Source: Dimargaris cristalligena (lineage: Eukaryota > Kickxellomycota > Dimargaritomycetes > Dimargaritales > Dimargaritaceae). From it: 10,315 nt of DNA. The notes beneath the pieces were generated by a model. The model was given only the letters and a program-made list of their open reading frames with translations, ran no database searches and was not told the DNA's origin. The stretch covers positions 1 through 10,315 of the forward strand of contig JANBQC010000803.1 of the NCBI GenBank assembly GCA_027576995.1. The letters are read 5' to 3'. This document shows positions 1-8,029 of this stretch, one piece after another (position 1 is the stretch's first letter; each line of letters opens with the position of its first letter). The position numbers and the translations under genes were made by a program.

Positions 1-318
1 AAGGGCAAGATGCACCTAATCTGTGCCACGGGCCCTGAGAAGGTGACCGGCAAATGTATTGCCGAGGAGGCCAGCAGCGCACTGGACACCAAGTTCGAGT
101 TCAAGCGCATTTCCATGGACGAGCTCAAGCACTGCCTCAAGGAACACGGCTACCTGCGTGAGGAGGAGATTTCATGTATGGTGGAGATTTTTGAGCACAT
201 CAACAAGGGCCACATGGATGAAGTGACCAAGGACCTCGAGAAGATGCTAGGCCACAAGCCCACCACAGTCAAGCAGTTCTTCCAGCACTACGAGAAGGAC
301 TTCAAGCCCCAGCACTAG
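1..318 (+). CDS. NmrA-like / atypical short-chain dehydrogenase family protein, C-terminal part (5' truncated)
   Basis: The window opens inside this gene, in frame from base 1; the ATG at 10 is internal, not a start. The 105 visible residues match the C-terminal lobe of NmrA-like NAD(P)-binding proteins. A TGPEKVTG segment corresponds to the family's 'TGPE-LT' turn. It is followed by an EEASSALDTKFEFKRISMDEL helix-strand (the lobe that contacts substrate or partner proteins). Near the end, an LGHKPTTVKQFF motif corresponds to the usual 'G-KPTT-EEF' ending, and the TAG stop is at 316-318. The Rossmann core with the dinucleotide loop lies outside the window, so catalytic versus redox-sensor function cannot be judged. 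Codon use is GC-rich at third positions, unlike the AT-richer UBE2T gene to the right. No intron is seen. Family assignment is fairly secure; substrate is unknown. Confidence 0.75.
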   Translation, partial: KGKMHLICATGPEKVTGKCIAEEASSALDTKFEFKRISMDELKHCLKEHGYLREEEISCMVEIFEHINKGHMDEVTKDLEKMLGHKPTTVKQFFQHYEKDFKPQH

Positions 319-698
319 GCAGCTGGAGTACAATGATCTTATTGACTTGGGTATACCGGGTTACTGTCACATCTTGTTGCACCCCAAACTACTCATTACT
401 TTGTTTTTCTAGTCCTTTTTGCATGATTATCTGGACCATTTATCCTACGGTTTGTTGCATGTAGCCTTGCTTGATTCGAGATCCGTAAATTGCACCTTAG
501 TGAATGCCAATAAAAATAAAATCAGCCGCAATAGCTACAACAACTGATGGCCCTAACAGCAATGCGAACGATGATTCATTGGGTTATACAAATAATATAA
601 AAATGACTAATAGCTAATTTGAGCTTGTGTCAGGGTGTCCGTTACATATATATCGTTGGATCGGGTGGGGGAATTCATTATAGGATAAAGCGGCATTA
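319..698. other. Convergent intergenic region (two 3' UTRs)
   Basis: This 380-nt stretch separates two convergent genes. The left part is the 3' UTR of the NmrA-like gene, ending near the AATAAA pair. The right part must hold the 3' UTR of POP4 on the minus strand, but no canonical AATAAA is seen on that strand, so its polyadenylation site is not placed. Nothing else was recognised. Confidence 0.6.
509..520 (+). terminator. Tandem AATAAA polyadenylation signal of the NmrA-like gene
   Basis: Two abutting AATAAA hexamers (509-514 and 515-520) lie about 190 nt after the stop codon, in a T-rich 3' UTR. This is a canonical eukaryotic cleavage and polyadenylation signal and sets the likely 3' UTR at about 200-220 nt. 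Confidence 0.7.
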
Positions 699-1971
699 TC
701 ATAGATCCACTGTCGATTTCGGTTTGAACTTGCGAGCGACTCTTTCGCTGGTGGTGAATCTGAATTGGTCCCCGAAAATAGAATATACCATGTTCTTGTA
801 GGTAAAGCAAAAGACGGTGGCGGCCTTCGATAAAGCTAAAGTGGACGAAAAGGATAGTCGACATTCCCATAATAGGGCCATAAATCGGTTATTAGAGTGT
901 CGTTCAAAATATCCTGTTATTCAGTACTTGCGTCTATACTGGGCATATTGTAATCGAAGCGACTAGGTAGGGACTATTCTAACTTACATTTCAGCTCATC
1001 GTTTTTAGTTATAACTTTAAACATATTTTTCGTTTCCTGAACAACGATTCCCCGCTGGCCCACCAGACTTGGGCACTTGGATTTGACGACTGATGGAGAT
1101 GGGTAAGAAGCGTTGTTAAACGTTATTTAGTTTTCTATTCGGCCAAAAAAAAACCCACAAATTTAGATCGGAATACTTGCCGAACCACGCGCAGGCCTGC
1201 CCTTGTCTAACTCGCCGACGGAATTATAATCCCAACTTAAACTTACCTGTTAGGATACAGCCGTGAAGATCGGCTTTAAGTATTTTTTCCAGTGAAGCTT
1301 GGCTAGTGCCCGTGATATTCAAGGCGCCCATGTACTGGTTCCACAGCTCATGTAGCGGTTCGAATAGGGCATATCTGGTATGAGGCAGTGAATTGAATGT
1401 CGGGACATCGGATTTAGCAATGGGTAAGTATCGTATTTACAACAGCGCTCTATCTAGGTGGCTTATACCATAGGTCCCATTGAGAACGAATTCTAACTAC
1501 ACCTCCAAGGGGAATATCACCATCGAAAACAATCGACGTCTATAAGATATTAGAATAAAATAAAATTTAAACCTACTTTTGACTGGCCTTGGGGATATCG
1601 TATACCCGTAAAAGCTGTTTTTGTCTATTAGATATTTGCTTGGATTTCCAGCCCGGAGGCAGTTTCAAATGAGCAAGTTCACCTCCTTTACTTTCTAAAG
1701 CCTGTTGGGCCAGTCGCTTCTGGGTGTTCGAGCTTCTACTTGGAGGGGCCAGCAGTACATGGCCACGGTGAAGAAGCTCTTGGAAGCTACTCTTAGCATT
1801 GCCTCGTTCCAACGCAGCTTCAACGAAGAACTGGTCGAGAAGCATGCGTTGGGCGACGTTCATCACCTCATTTTGCATTGGTACGACTGGGGCATCCCAA
1901 GTGGACGGGGAATCGTTGGACCCGCGTGACACGTCCGCGATGGACGAGTAGTCGCTAGGTTTGGGCGACAT
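699..1971 (-). CDS. POP4: RNase P / RNase MRP protein subunit POP4 (RPP29), complete, four exons
   Basis: Exons on the minus strand are 1971-1577, 1374-1247, 1089-988 and 835-699 (TGA stop at 701-699), giving 253 residues. Introns are 202, 157 and 152 nt with donors GTAGGT, GTAAGT and GTAAGT and AG acceptors; all split codons join cleanly. The conserved RPP29 domain starts near residue 120 with RQKQLLRVYDI, then ALFEPLHELWNQYM (134-147), KADLHG (165-170), SKCPSLVGQRGIVVQETKNM (178-197), and ends with GDQFRFTTSERVARKFKPKS (230-249) and TVDL. These are hallmark blocks of eukaryotic Rpp29, an Sm-like barrel that helps hold the RNase P/MRP RNA for 5' tRNA and rRNA precursor cleavage in the nucleus and nucleolus. 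The N-terminal 120 residues are Ser/Pro-rich and diverged, as is usual. The ATG at 1971 is the first in frame after an upstream TAA. The gene converges on the NmrA-like gene. Confidence 0.94.
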
Positions 1972-2033
1972 GATCGTGGCAGGTGAGAGTCTGTCGGATT
2001 AGGGTAGAATGATCGTGACGGGCGAAGGGGGAA

Positions 2034-2404
2034 ATGCAAGGTAAGAAAGTCGTTGGATTAAAACGTTTAATATATTGGGAAAAGTTCGACCTAACTGCAT
2101 AGCGAAGATTCCACTGGACAAGGCACAAATGAGTCTCCCACCTGTTTGCCCATACACATCCCAAAACCCTCTACAGTTGTTGGACAGAATTTCACCCATA
2201 TCGAGTAACTCCAGTCTTTCGATAGGTGGTTGTTTATTCTCTCGTTTTACTTGTTTTAATTATAACTGGGTAGTGCAACTGCCAAACGGACGGAACAGCT
2301 GTGAAATGAACCGACCACGTGACCCGTTATCTCAGGAGATCCCCCGCCCAGCGATGAGCAAAGTTACCGACCCGATCAACCCTGAAACCGAACCTAAGGT
2401 ATAG
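2034..2404 (+). CDS. Copy A: putative short coding unit or gene relic, paralogous to 8030-8217
   Basis: I do not recognise the product. The supported part is an exon-like segment beginning right after an AG at 2272-2273 and reading VQLPN, LSQEIP, VTDPINPETE and then a TAG at 2402-2404. The same blocks recur in copy B at 8030-8217, and differences inside the blocks are mostly third-position synonymous. A possible first exon is ATGCAAG at 2034-2040, followed by a strong GTAAGA donor; it would join in phase to give a start MQVQLPN, but this is speculative. Relative to copy B there is a 15-nt (in-frame) insertion and then a 2-nt shift, so the shared ILPENQ block (about 2412-2429) lies in another frame after the stop. 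Copy A may therefore be a pseudogene. It is divergent from POP4, whose ATG is only 62 nt away. Confidence 0.3.
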
Positions 2405-2845
2405 ACCCGGAAATATTACCTGAAAATCAAGATTCAATAAATTTTAAATAAAATCATGATTTAATTATGTACACTAACCGGGTGGTGCAATGGGGGCCGA
2501 GGGGGGTTTGACTTAACTATGGGTAGTTCGATTGAGTTGGAACTATGAGTACTCACAATTTGCAATAAAGGTTAATTTAGATATTTATTTTATTGACACA
2601 TAGCAAGCTTGAGGTGGTGCAGGCGCCTTTTTCTTTTATCACTCTGCTCCGATGCGTGGGTCGGGTGGGCTGACTACCATTCACTGGGCGTGTCGAGGTC
2701 CTGCTCTGTCGAGAAATCTGGCGACTTGTCGGTCTCCCAGTAGTTGGCCTCGGCCAGCAGTTGCAACAGTCCCCATTTTAACTCCCCCCTTGGATCCAAG
2801 CACACGTCAAACCCCCCGGTCTCCTTCGACTAAATTGGTAGACTA
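2271..2845 (+). repeat. Diverged duplicated segment, copy A (direct orientation with 8030-8305)
   Basis: Homology to copy B begins at TAGTGCA (2271 versus 8030) and runs through the coding-like blocks and AATAAAATCAT (2447 versus 8188). After the insertion at 2484-2767 it resumes with AGTCCCCAT (2768 versus 8224) and GATCCAAGCACA (near 2793 versus 8252), fading at about 2845 versus 8305. It therefore extends past the shared AATAAA, which argues for DNA-level duplication rather than a processed transcript. Several CpG sites in copy A are CpA or TpG in copy B. Upstream similarity is weak and not claimed. Confidence 0.7.
2484..2767. mobile_element. 284-bp insertion with about 20-bp imperfect terminal inverted repeats (MITE-like)
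   Basis: The left end GGTGCAATGGGGGCCGAGG (2484-2502) is the inverted match, about 16 of 20 positions, of the right end CCTCGGCCAGCAGTTGCAAC (2748-2767). The insertion sits exactly where copy B (8223/8224) has uninterrupted sequence, so copy B looks like the empty site. No convincing target-site duplication flanks it (left GGGT, right AGTC), and there is no transposase-sized frame; it would be non-autonomous. It carries an internal AATAAA at 2564-2569. The superfamily cannot be named. An alternative is a deletion in copy B with a chance inverted repeat, but the coincidence of the repeat ends with the indel ends makes that less likely. Confidence 0.5.
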
Positions 2846-3128
2846 TGGTTGAATACACCTGGTGCTTACTCGAAGGTGGAGGGGTATGTGTGTGGGAGTG
2901 GACTTATTCATTCCTATACAATCTGTACATGTTCGGGCGCTCTGTTGATCATCCGCATTTCACATTCCTCTCCCTTATGACAATATGCTCTTTATTAGAA
3001 TAAATCGCACCATAGAGGGAACGAGAAGAGTAATCTGCCGTTTGGTGCATCTACGGGGTTGAACCAAGGCAGTCACAATGATGACGGTTCATCGTTTAAT
3101 AAAGCAGGTAAATCAACGACCGGCATGC

Positions 3129-3140
3129 GGGGGGGGGGGG
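3129..3140 (+). repeat. G12 homopolymer
   Basis: Twelve consecutive G residues. Such runs are prone to length variation and sequencing error; an open frame spanning it should not be trusted. Confidence 0.95.
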
Positions 3141-4084
3141 TTCACTACACCTCCCTTGCCCATACCCAATATTTATATATCATAATCCTTTTCGGTGTGG
3201 CCATTAGCTCTCTATCGAGTCTACACCGCACCGGAGCAAAAGTGGAAAGGAAGGTGAGGAAAGGGATCACTTACGTTCATGTGGCTACTCCGAACCAATT
3301 GATTATGCCTGTTTCATAGCCCATGCCGGAGTCCAAGCTAATTTAAGATACTGATTTTTACGGTTCAGGCTGTATATGTTGTATATTGGTAAAGAAGCTC
3401 GTAATTCTTTGAGTTTCGTCGAGTCCGAATCTCTCCTACTAGTATTTAGAAATAGCAGCTAAGAGGTCTACGAAAGTACGTGCGACGGTCTCACTACGGC
3501 TCAGTACGACACATTACATTTTACTTACCACTCTCTCTACATACACTACCCCTTCTCCACGGATTTTATAACTATGCCGGTGGGGTCGTTGCCGAAAAAT
3601 AATAATACATAAGCTAACAGGGCGGACATGAAACACACCCTTGTCATATTCAGGCGATCTATAATACACATACATATATAGATAGATAATCGCAGTATTT
3701 GGAAAACTGCAGCTTGCTTCATATTTCCTATCCTGTATCCGGTCCCGATTATAGGTGAATCATTCTTGGCAAAACTTTTCTCGATTCCGCAAGTTGCTCA
3801 AAGAAGAGGATACATTGCTGTAATTTAGTATCTCCTCCCCCTCCACCTTTCCTCTTGCGCCATACAGGGTATACAGTACTAAATCTGGCTGGCTTAATGG
3901 GCCCGATTTGACTAGCATTAAAGAAAATTTTCGCTTTTTTTTTTGACTGGAACTTATTCAATATTATTTACACAAGCGGGTTGTTTTATCTCATAGCTGG
4001 GGGTTTTGGGTCAATTGGCGCATGCTTAACGATACTATAGAGACAAAAATCGGGATACCCTTTCGATTTATTCCGCCCGCTTAA

Positions 4085-4119
4085 TTAAATTAAATTAAAT
4101 TAAATCAAATCAAATCAAT
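4085..4119 (+). repeat. Pentanucleotide array (TTAAA)4 followed by TCAAA variants
   Basis: Four TTAAA units (4085-4104) are followed by two TCAAA units and a terminal TCAAT. The T-to-C variant is confined to one end, suggesting that a mutated unit was itself copied by slippage. Confidence 0.9.
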
Positions 4120-4239
4120 ATGTATGTGTGCATCATGATGTCGGAGATGGTAGAGCAAGTCATTCTATAATCACATTTACAGCAATGATTCGGATTTCCT
4201 CCCGATCTTTGTTATCATATTAATATCTCCTTTAGGATA

Positions 4240-4443
4240 ATGACCAAGCCCGAGTGGATCGTCCCGATCGGTTGTTATTACTATCCTAGGGAGGTCGCTG
4301 CTCCCAGTAGCAACCAAGGGACGGAGGATGCGCCTACGCATTTCTTCGCCATGACTGACCCCTCCTTCCTTCGGCTACTGCTGCTTCGCCCTAGTCTGCT
4401 AGCGGAGACAGGCGGACTATCCAACAAGATCCCCCTTCCCTGA
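4240..4443 (+). CDS. Hypothetical open frame / possible exon, 67 residues
   Basis: This is an unrecognised frame with no domain found. Two features lift it above background: it is clearly GC-richer than its flanks, resembling the NmrA-like coding sequence, and it is preceded by a good pyrimidine tract and acceptor (CTCCTTTAG ending at 4234). A candidate donor (GCAG then GTATAT) lies after the stop at about 4457. The frame has a leucine-rich stretch (FLRLLLLRPSLL) but no signal-peptide shape at its start. It may be an exon of an unresolved gene, an untranslated exon of the downstream secreted-protein gene, or noncoding. Confidence 0.2.
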   Translation: MTKPEWIVPIGCYYYPREVAAPSSNQGTEDAPTHFFAMTDPSFLRLLLLRPSLLAETGGLSNKIPLP

Positions 4444-4458
4444 GATTTCTCCCGCAGG

Positions 4459-4478
4459 TATATTTATATTTATATATG
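4459..4478 (+). promoter_or_regulatory. AT-rich TATA-like element upstream of the secreted-protein gene
   Basis: A run of TATATTTATATTTATATATG lies about 200 nt before the ATG at 4677. It could serve as a core promoter if the 5' UTR is about 150 nt, but AT-rich words are common here and the link is only positional. Confidence 0.25.
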
Positions 4479-4676
4479 AAGCCAGCCGGAGTTCTGTTAA
4501 CCGCTAATTATCTATCATTTCATCTCTCGACTCGCCTCCCCCACCTTTTTGCTCCCGTACAATCTTAACCACTGTATTTATTCTATTGCCTTAGCAAATT
4601 TGCGACCTATTGTATTTGGCCTGTTCATTTATTTTTGAACCTTCCTATACTACACCTCCACTCTTACGACCTCACC

Positions 4677-4877
4677 ATGAACCTTGTATTTCGTTACCAA
4701 CTCGTCTTGGTGGTCTTGTTAGTATGTTTAAGCCATGTGATGGTTGTGCACGGCGGACTCGTCAGCGTCGTCAGCAATAAGTTCAATGCTATAAAGACGG
4801 ATTGGAATAAAAGAAGAGCCGATAGCAAAAGACACCAAAACGCTAAGATGGACAAATACGAAAATTATGGATCCTGA
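4677..4877 (+). CDS. Small predicted secreted protein, 66 residues, with dibasic sites
   Basis: I do not recognise a family. The ATG at 4677 sits in a good context (CTCACCATGA); a longer reading from an upstream TTG is rejected because it would bury the signal sequence. Residues 1-8 form an n-region (MNLVFRYQ), residues 9-24 a hydrophobic core rich in Leu and Val, and VHG-G at 24-27 is a plausible signal peptidase site. The remaining 40 residues are basic and hydrophilic with no cysteine, so this is not a disulfide-rich effector. Dibasic pairs at 45-47 (KRR) and 51-52 (KR) look like Kex2/furin-type processing sites and would release a C-terminal peptide of about 14 residues ending in YENYGS. 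A canonical AATAAA follows at 5067. Secretion is inferred from composition only; peptide-hormone, effector or structural roles all remain open. Confidence 0.5.
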   Translation: MNLVFRYQLVLVVLLVCLSHVMVVHGGLVSVVSNKFNAIKTDWNKRRADSKRHQNAKMDKYENYGS

Positions 4878-5066
4878 TCTTACCTCTCAGATTCTATTCA
4901 CCCATTTTCGCGTGTACCTGTTCTCCTCGCTTCGTTTTACTCACTTTGGCTGGTCCAGATGCCCTCCCCTCATATATACATTTAACCCCGCAGCTTCTAT
5001 AAACCATTTAACAATATAGCCGTAGGTATATCGGTTTATTGCGGGGCTTCCCCAGTATCATTTTTC

Positions 5067-5072
5067 AATAAA
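5067..5072 (+). terminator. AATAAA polyadenylation signal
   Basis: A canonical hexamer lies 190 nt after the stop of the small secreted-protein gene, the same spacing as for the NmrA-like gene, and supports a transcript ending near 5090. Confidence 0.5.
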
Positions 5073-5490
5073 CTCCGATTGGCAATAACCCGTGATGGCT
5101 GTAGATGGTCTAGTATATGCCCCCTCCCTTATTAAAAAAAATTCCAACTGATCCTCCTCCTTCATGATACCAGTGAGAGCTGTCGAAATTTAAATGATTC
5201 CCCTTAGGTCGCTGCTTCGTATAGTACAAGCCAGACTGAATCAAACCAAACCCATATACACCACAACACAGTGTATGCTGCTGCGTCACTGCCTCTCCCA
5301 CCAGGCACAGTAGCTCCGACTCTCAGCCCAGTTCACTTCTAAGTTGATTTTATGCCCAGCGGGATTCCCCCTTTGGTGGTTACTTCTCCCTGGCCTGGTC
5401 TACATTTCTTCACCCTTCTTCTCTAAGACTGAATTATTCTCTTAGATATATATTCACTATTAACGAATGCCCTAGTTTAACCCAATGCCC

Positions 5491-5500
5491 AACCAATCAG
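5491..5500 (+). promoter_or_regulatory. CCAAT box (AACCAATCAG) in the UBE2T promoter region
   Basis: AACCAATCAG matches the extended consensus bound by the HAP/NF-Y complex (RRCCAATCAR-like) and lies about 200 nt before the UBE2T start codon; a second plain CCAAT occurs at 5482-5486. A T-run followed by TTTAAAATA near 5604-5612 could be a core promoter element. Position and consensus are the only evidence. Confidence 0.4.
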
Positions 5501-5698
5501 AAAACACTCCTACACATTATCTACACTGTAGTTGAGTCCCAGTGGCAGACCCAATAGTTGCATTTTCTAGAGTTGACTTTGCTCCATTTTTTATTTCTAT
5601 TTTTTTAAAATAGCTACTCTCATTGCACAATTTGGCCCTTTCTAAAGACCAGTTGCTGCCAGTGTCCTCCCAGTGCCTCTACAACCCTCACCTCAGCC

Positions 5699-7677
5699 AT
5701 GACTACCCAATCCCATACCCTACTCTGCCGCATGAAGAGAGAGTGGGAGATACTGACCCAGAATCTCCCAGCAGGCATTATATGCCACCCTGAAGGCAAT
5801 TTGTTGATGCATTGGAAAGCCCTGATTAAAGGCCCTCACGATACCCCTTACAAGGGTGGCCGGTTTGAACTCTGCGTCGTTATACCTGACAGGTAAGCAT
5901 ATAACAACACTTGGCTCCTTCAAAACAAACCGGTGAACCATAGCCTGTCTTAGCCCATGGGCTCTTTTTTTCTATTATACAGATAGTTGTTGCCCTGAAT
6001 GGGGTACCATATCATCTAATTCTGTAGTTTGGAGTAATAACGACAATATATTCCTTGATCCAGTTAGTTATTTACCCGGCCTTCACATTGATATCTGATA
6101 TATCTCATGTGGATGGAACATATCTGCTTCGTTATCCTCCATGATCATAGGTATCCATATGTGCCCCCACAAATCCAATTTGTGACCTCAGTCTACCACC
6201 CCAACATCAACTGGGAAGGCCACATTTGCCTCAACCTTCTTAAAATGCCCCCCAAAGTAAGCACAGCTGATCCCCGACCATAGTGATTGGTCCCTTGGTC
6301 ACCAGCAATTGAATACATGATTGCAAATGCTCAAGAGGTAGAGCTTTACCCGCACATATCCCTTGGCCACTCATCACTATTATGGGTCCTATTCCTCTAT
6401 TTGTAAATCACCATGTAGGGAGGCTGGAGGCTGGCATTAAATGTATCAACCGTCTTGACCTCCCTCTACCTACTTCTGTCCAAGCCAAATCCCAATGATC
6501 CACTTCTAGCCCATGTGGTAAGTAATCATGTATCTGCTCACATTTAAGCTGGGGTCCAGCACGATATGACATAGCATATTAGTTTTTATCACTTGATAAA
6601 GATTTCATTATATCAACTACTCAATTCAGTGTAGCATATATGTTTTCTGCATAATTTGGGTGGCTAACCCAAGTGCAACAAATCAAACTACTTTACTTTA
6701 TATATGGCATTGCTTACCAGTGGATTTTTATGTCTAGGCGGCTGAATTTTGGGAAAACCAGTCACTGTTCAATGAAAAGGCATGGAGATGGACTTTGCAA
6801 TATGCCACTAATCAGAATAATGAAGATTCAACAGTCCTGGCTTCTGATGAAACGGGTATGGAGGAAAATCTAGAAGTCCCGGCTGCCGCAGCCCTACCAA
6901 TAGTCCTAATGGTCCCACAATTGCCTGCCCAAGTTGCTAAAGACCAAAAGCACTCAAATCTTAAGCTAAAGCGATCGAAAAATAGTATGGCATCTTCTAT
7001 GCCTTCAACCAATAGCCCAGTGAAGAAGGATCAGCCAGCGCCTCAAGCAACTATGCTGATGGCCACTCCTGCCAAACAGACATCTAAAGCCTGGAAAGTC
7101 ACCACAGTGGACCCCCCTAAATCCACTAAGAGACCAAAAGCAACACCAGCTGTTACCAAAGGAAAAAAACAGGTCTTGTCTGAGACTCGGGTCCTTAAAA
7201 CCTGTAAGTATATACTCGCTTGATTTAACCCTGTACATCCCATGAATGCTATATTTGTTTGCCTGGCTAGAGCCCTAGTACTTCTCAAATGCATGGGTCC
7301 CTCACTTGCAAACGGCCTATTGGTATCAACTAACTTGACTGATGCTATAATGTCATTTTTATATATTATAACCAGCTCCCTTGAAGACCACAGTTGTAGT
7401 AACTCCGGCCACATCTTCCTCCAGCCCATGCATGGTGAAACAACCCAAGCCTCCAAATTTACTGTTGTCACCCCCCACTATTTCTCCAATGCCCCCAACT
7501 TTGGAGGTATCACTCGATGCCCCAGTTCCCAAGCCCATAGTTTGCTCATACAGCTATGAGAATTTAAAAGAGGAGTTTGGTGATATTCCCAACATTTTAT
7601 CTGCCACTGTTCAAGGCAAGCATCATATTTTTAAGCGAGGCACCTACGACCAATCCAAGAAACTACGCCATGATTAA
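5699..7677 (+). CDS. UBE2T: UBE2T-family ubiquitin-conjugating enzyme (E2) with long basic C-terminal tail, complete, five exons
   Basis: Exons are 5699-5892, 6151-6256, 6419-6517, 6738-7203 and 7376-7677 (TAA stop), giving 388 residues; introns are 258, 162, 220 and 172 nt, all GTAAG donors and AG acceptors. Residues 1-157 are a UBC fold: RMKREWEIL helix 1, [19 protein letters not shown] with the HPN motif at 81-83, and catalytic Cys91 in [15 protein letters not shown]. The LK-PPKG-WR insert, [20 protein letters not shown] and the IPDRYP segment are typical of UBE2T, the E2 that works with the FANCL E3 to monoubiquitinate FANCD2/FANCI in interstrand crosslink repair. Arg65 and Arg104 match the human Arg60 and Arg99 positions, which I recall as FANCL-facing. 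Human UBE2T is about half this length. The extra tail is Pro/Ser/Thr/Lys-rich with basic clusters near 209-214 and 261-277 and ends in a more ordered-looking block ([17 protein letters not shown]). The start has a CAGCC ATG context. Confidence 0.93.
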
Positions 7678-7879
7678 TTGGTGGGGAAATTGATCTTGAA
7701 TGATTTATTTTACATCCACCCCCATACTCTTACATCCCCATTTCATCAATCATTGTTTTATGATTCATCAATTGCTTGATTGATAACTTCACCTGTACTA
7801 TATATGATACATCTGAGTATTGTCTGCTGCATTCTAAACTCCTGCCATTGCTTCATCATTTTATACCCACCTCCTTGGC

Positions 7880-7885
7880 ATTAAA
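7880..7885 (+). terminator. ATTAAA polyadenylation signal, probable for UBE2T
   Basis: ATTAAA, the commonest variant hexamer, occurs 203 nt after the UBE2T stop, similar to the spacing of the other genes. The AATAAA hexamers at 8095 and 8188 inside copy B are alternatives. Confidence 0.35.
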
Positions 7886-8029
7886 GCATGGTGGCATTAG
7901 TTTTTTTTACCATTGGTATTTCATTAATAGATCTTCCTGCATTCAATATTAAAAAGGTCATGCAGAAATGTTTTGGGTTTAGGGGATCTCCATCTTGATA
8001 CTGGCTGGTAGAGCATGTCTTGCAATTCC

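Larger units (their letters stand above)
2846..4239. other. Intergenic region without recognisable genes
   Basis: Short open frames exist on both strands, but none shows a known motif, paired splice signals or a conserved neighbour. It holds a G12 run (3129-3140), a short AT/AC-rich simple stretch near 3661-3690, a T10 run near 3935-3944 and the pentanucleotide array at 4085-4119. CpG frequency is near that expected from base composition, unlike the right half. No RNA gene was recognised. Confidence 0.5.
4878..5698. other. Intergenic region between the secreted-protein gene and UBE2T; composition boundary
   Basis: This holds the 3' UTR of the secreted-protein gene, then the presumed UBE2T promoter. 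CpG dinucleotides are ordinary up to about 5.3 kb and become rare afterwards. No further gene was recognised; the minus-strand frame near 5110-5301 has no family features. Confidence 0.5.

Noticed and set aside
607..870. Minus-strand open frame of 87 residues overlapping POP4 exon 4
   Set aside because: It is in a different frame from the conserved RPP29 C-terminus (835-699) and has no recognisable features.
1705..1929. Plus-strand open frame inside POP4 exon 1
   Set aside because: It is a shadow of the real minus-strand exon.
1573..1971. Reading the first POP4 exon as a stand-alone 132-residue protein
   Set aside because: The stop lies in the GTAGGT donor; splicing at 1577/1576 to 1374 continues directly into the conserved RPP29 domain.
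2501..2817. Exact 12-bp inverted repeat GGGGGGTTTGAC (2501-2512) and GTCAAACCCCCC (2806-2817)
   Set aside because: Half of it is a G/C run, and the right arm lies outside the insertion in sequence shared with copy B, so it does not define the element; probably chance.
2652..2852. Plus-strand 66-residue open frame
   Set aside because: It crosses the right end of the 284-bp insertion and has no motif.
3059..3319. Plus-strand 86-residue open frame with a hydrophobic stretch
   Set aside because: It spans a G12 homopolymer and lacks a good ATG context or any family feature.
3749..3961. Minus-strand 70-residue lysine-rich open frame
   Set aside because: The lysines derive from a T10 run on the plus strand and there is no supporting signal.
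7242..7559. Plus-strand 105-residue open frame across UBE2T intron 4 and exon 5
   Set aside because: It is an alternate frame; the other frame of exon 5 continues UBE2T in phase from the acceptor at 7374-7375.
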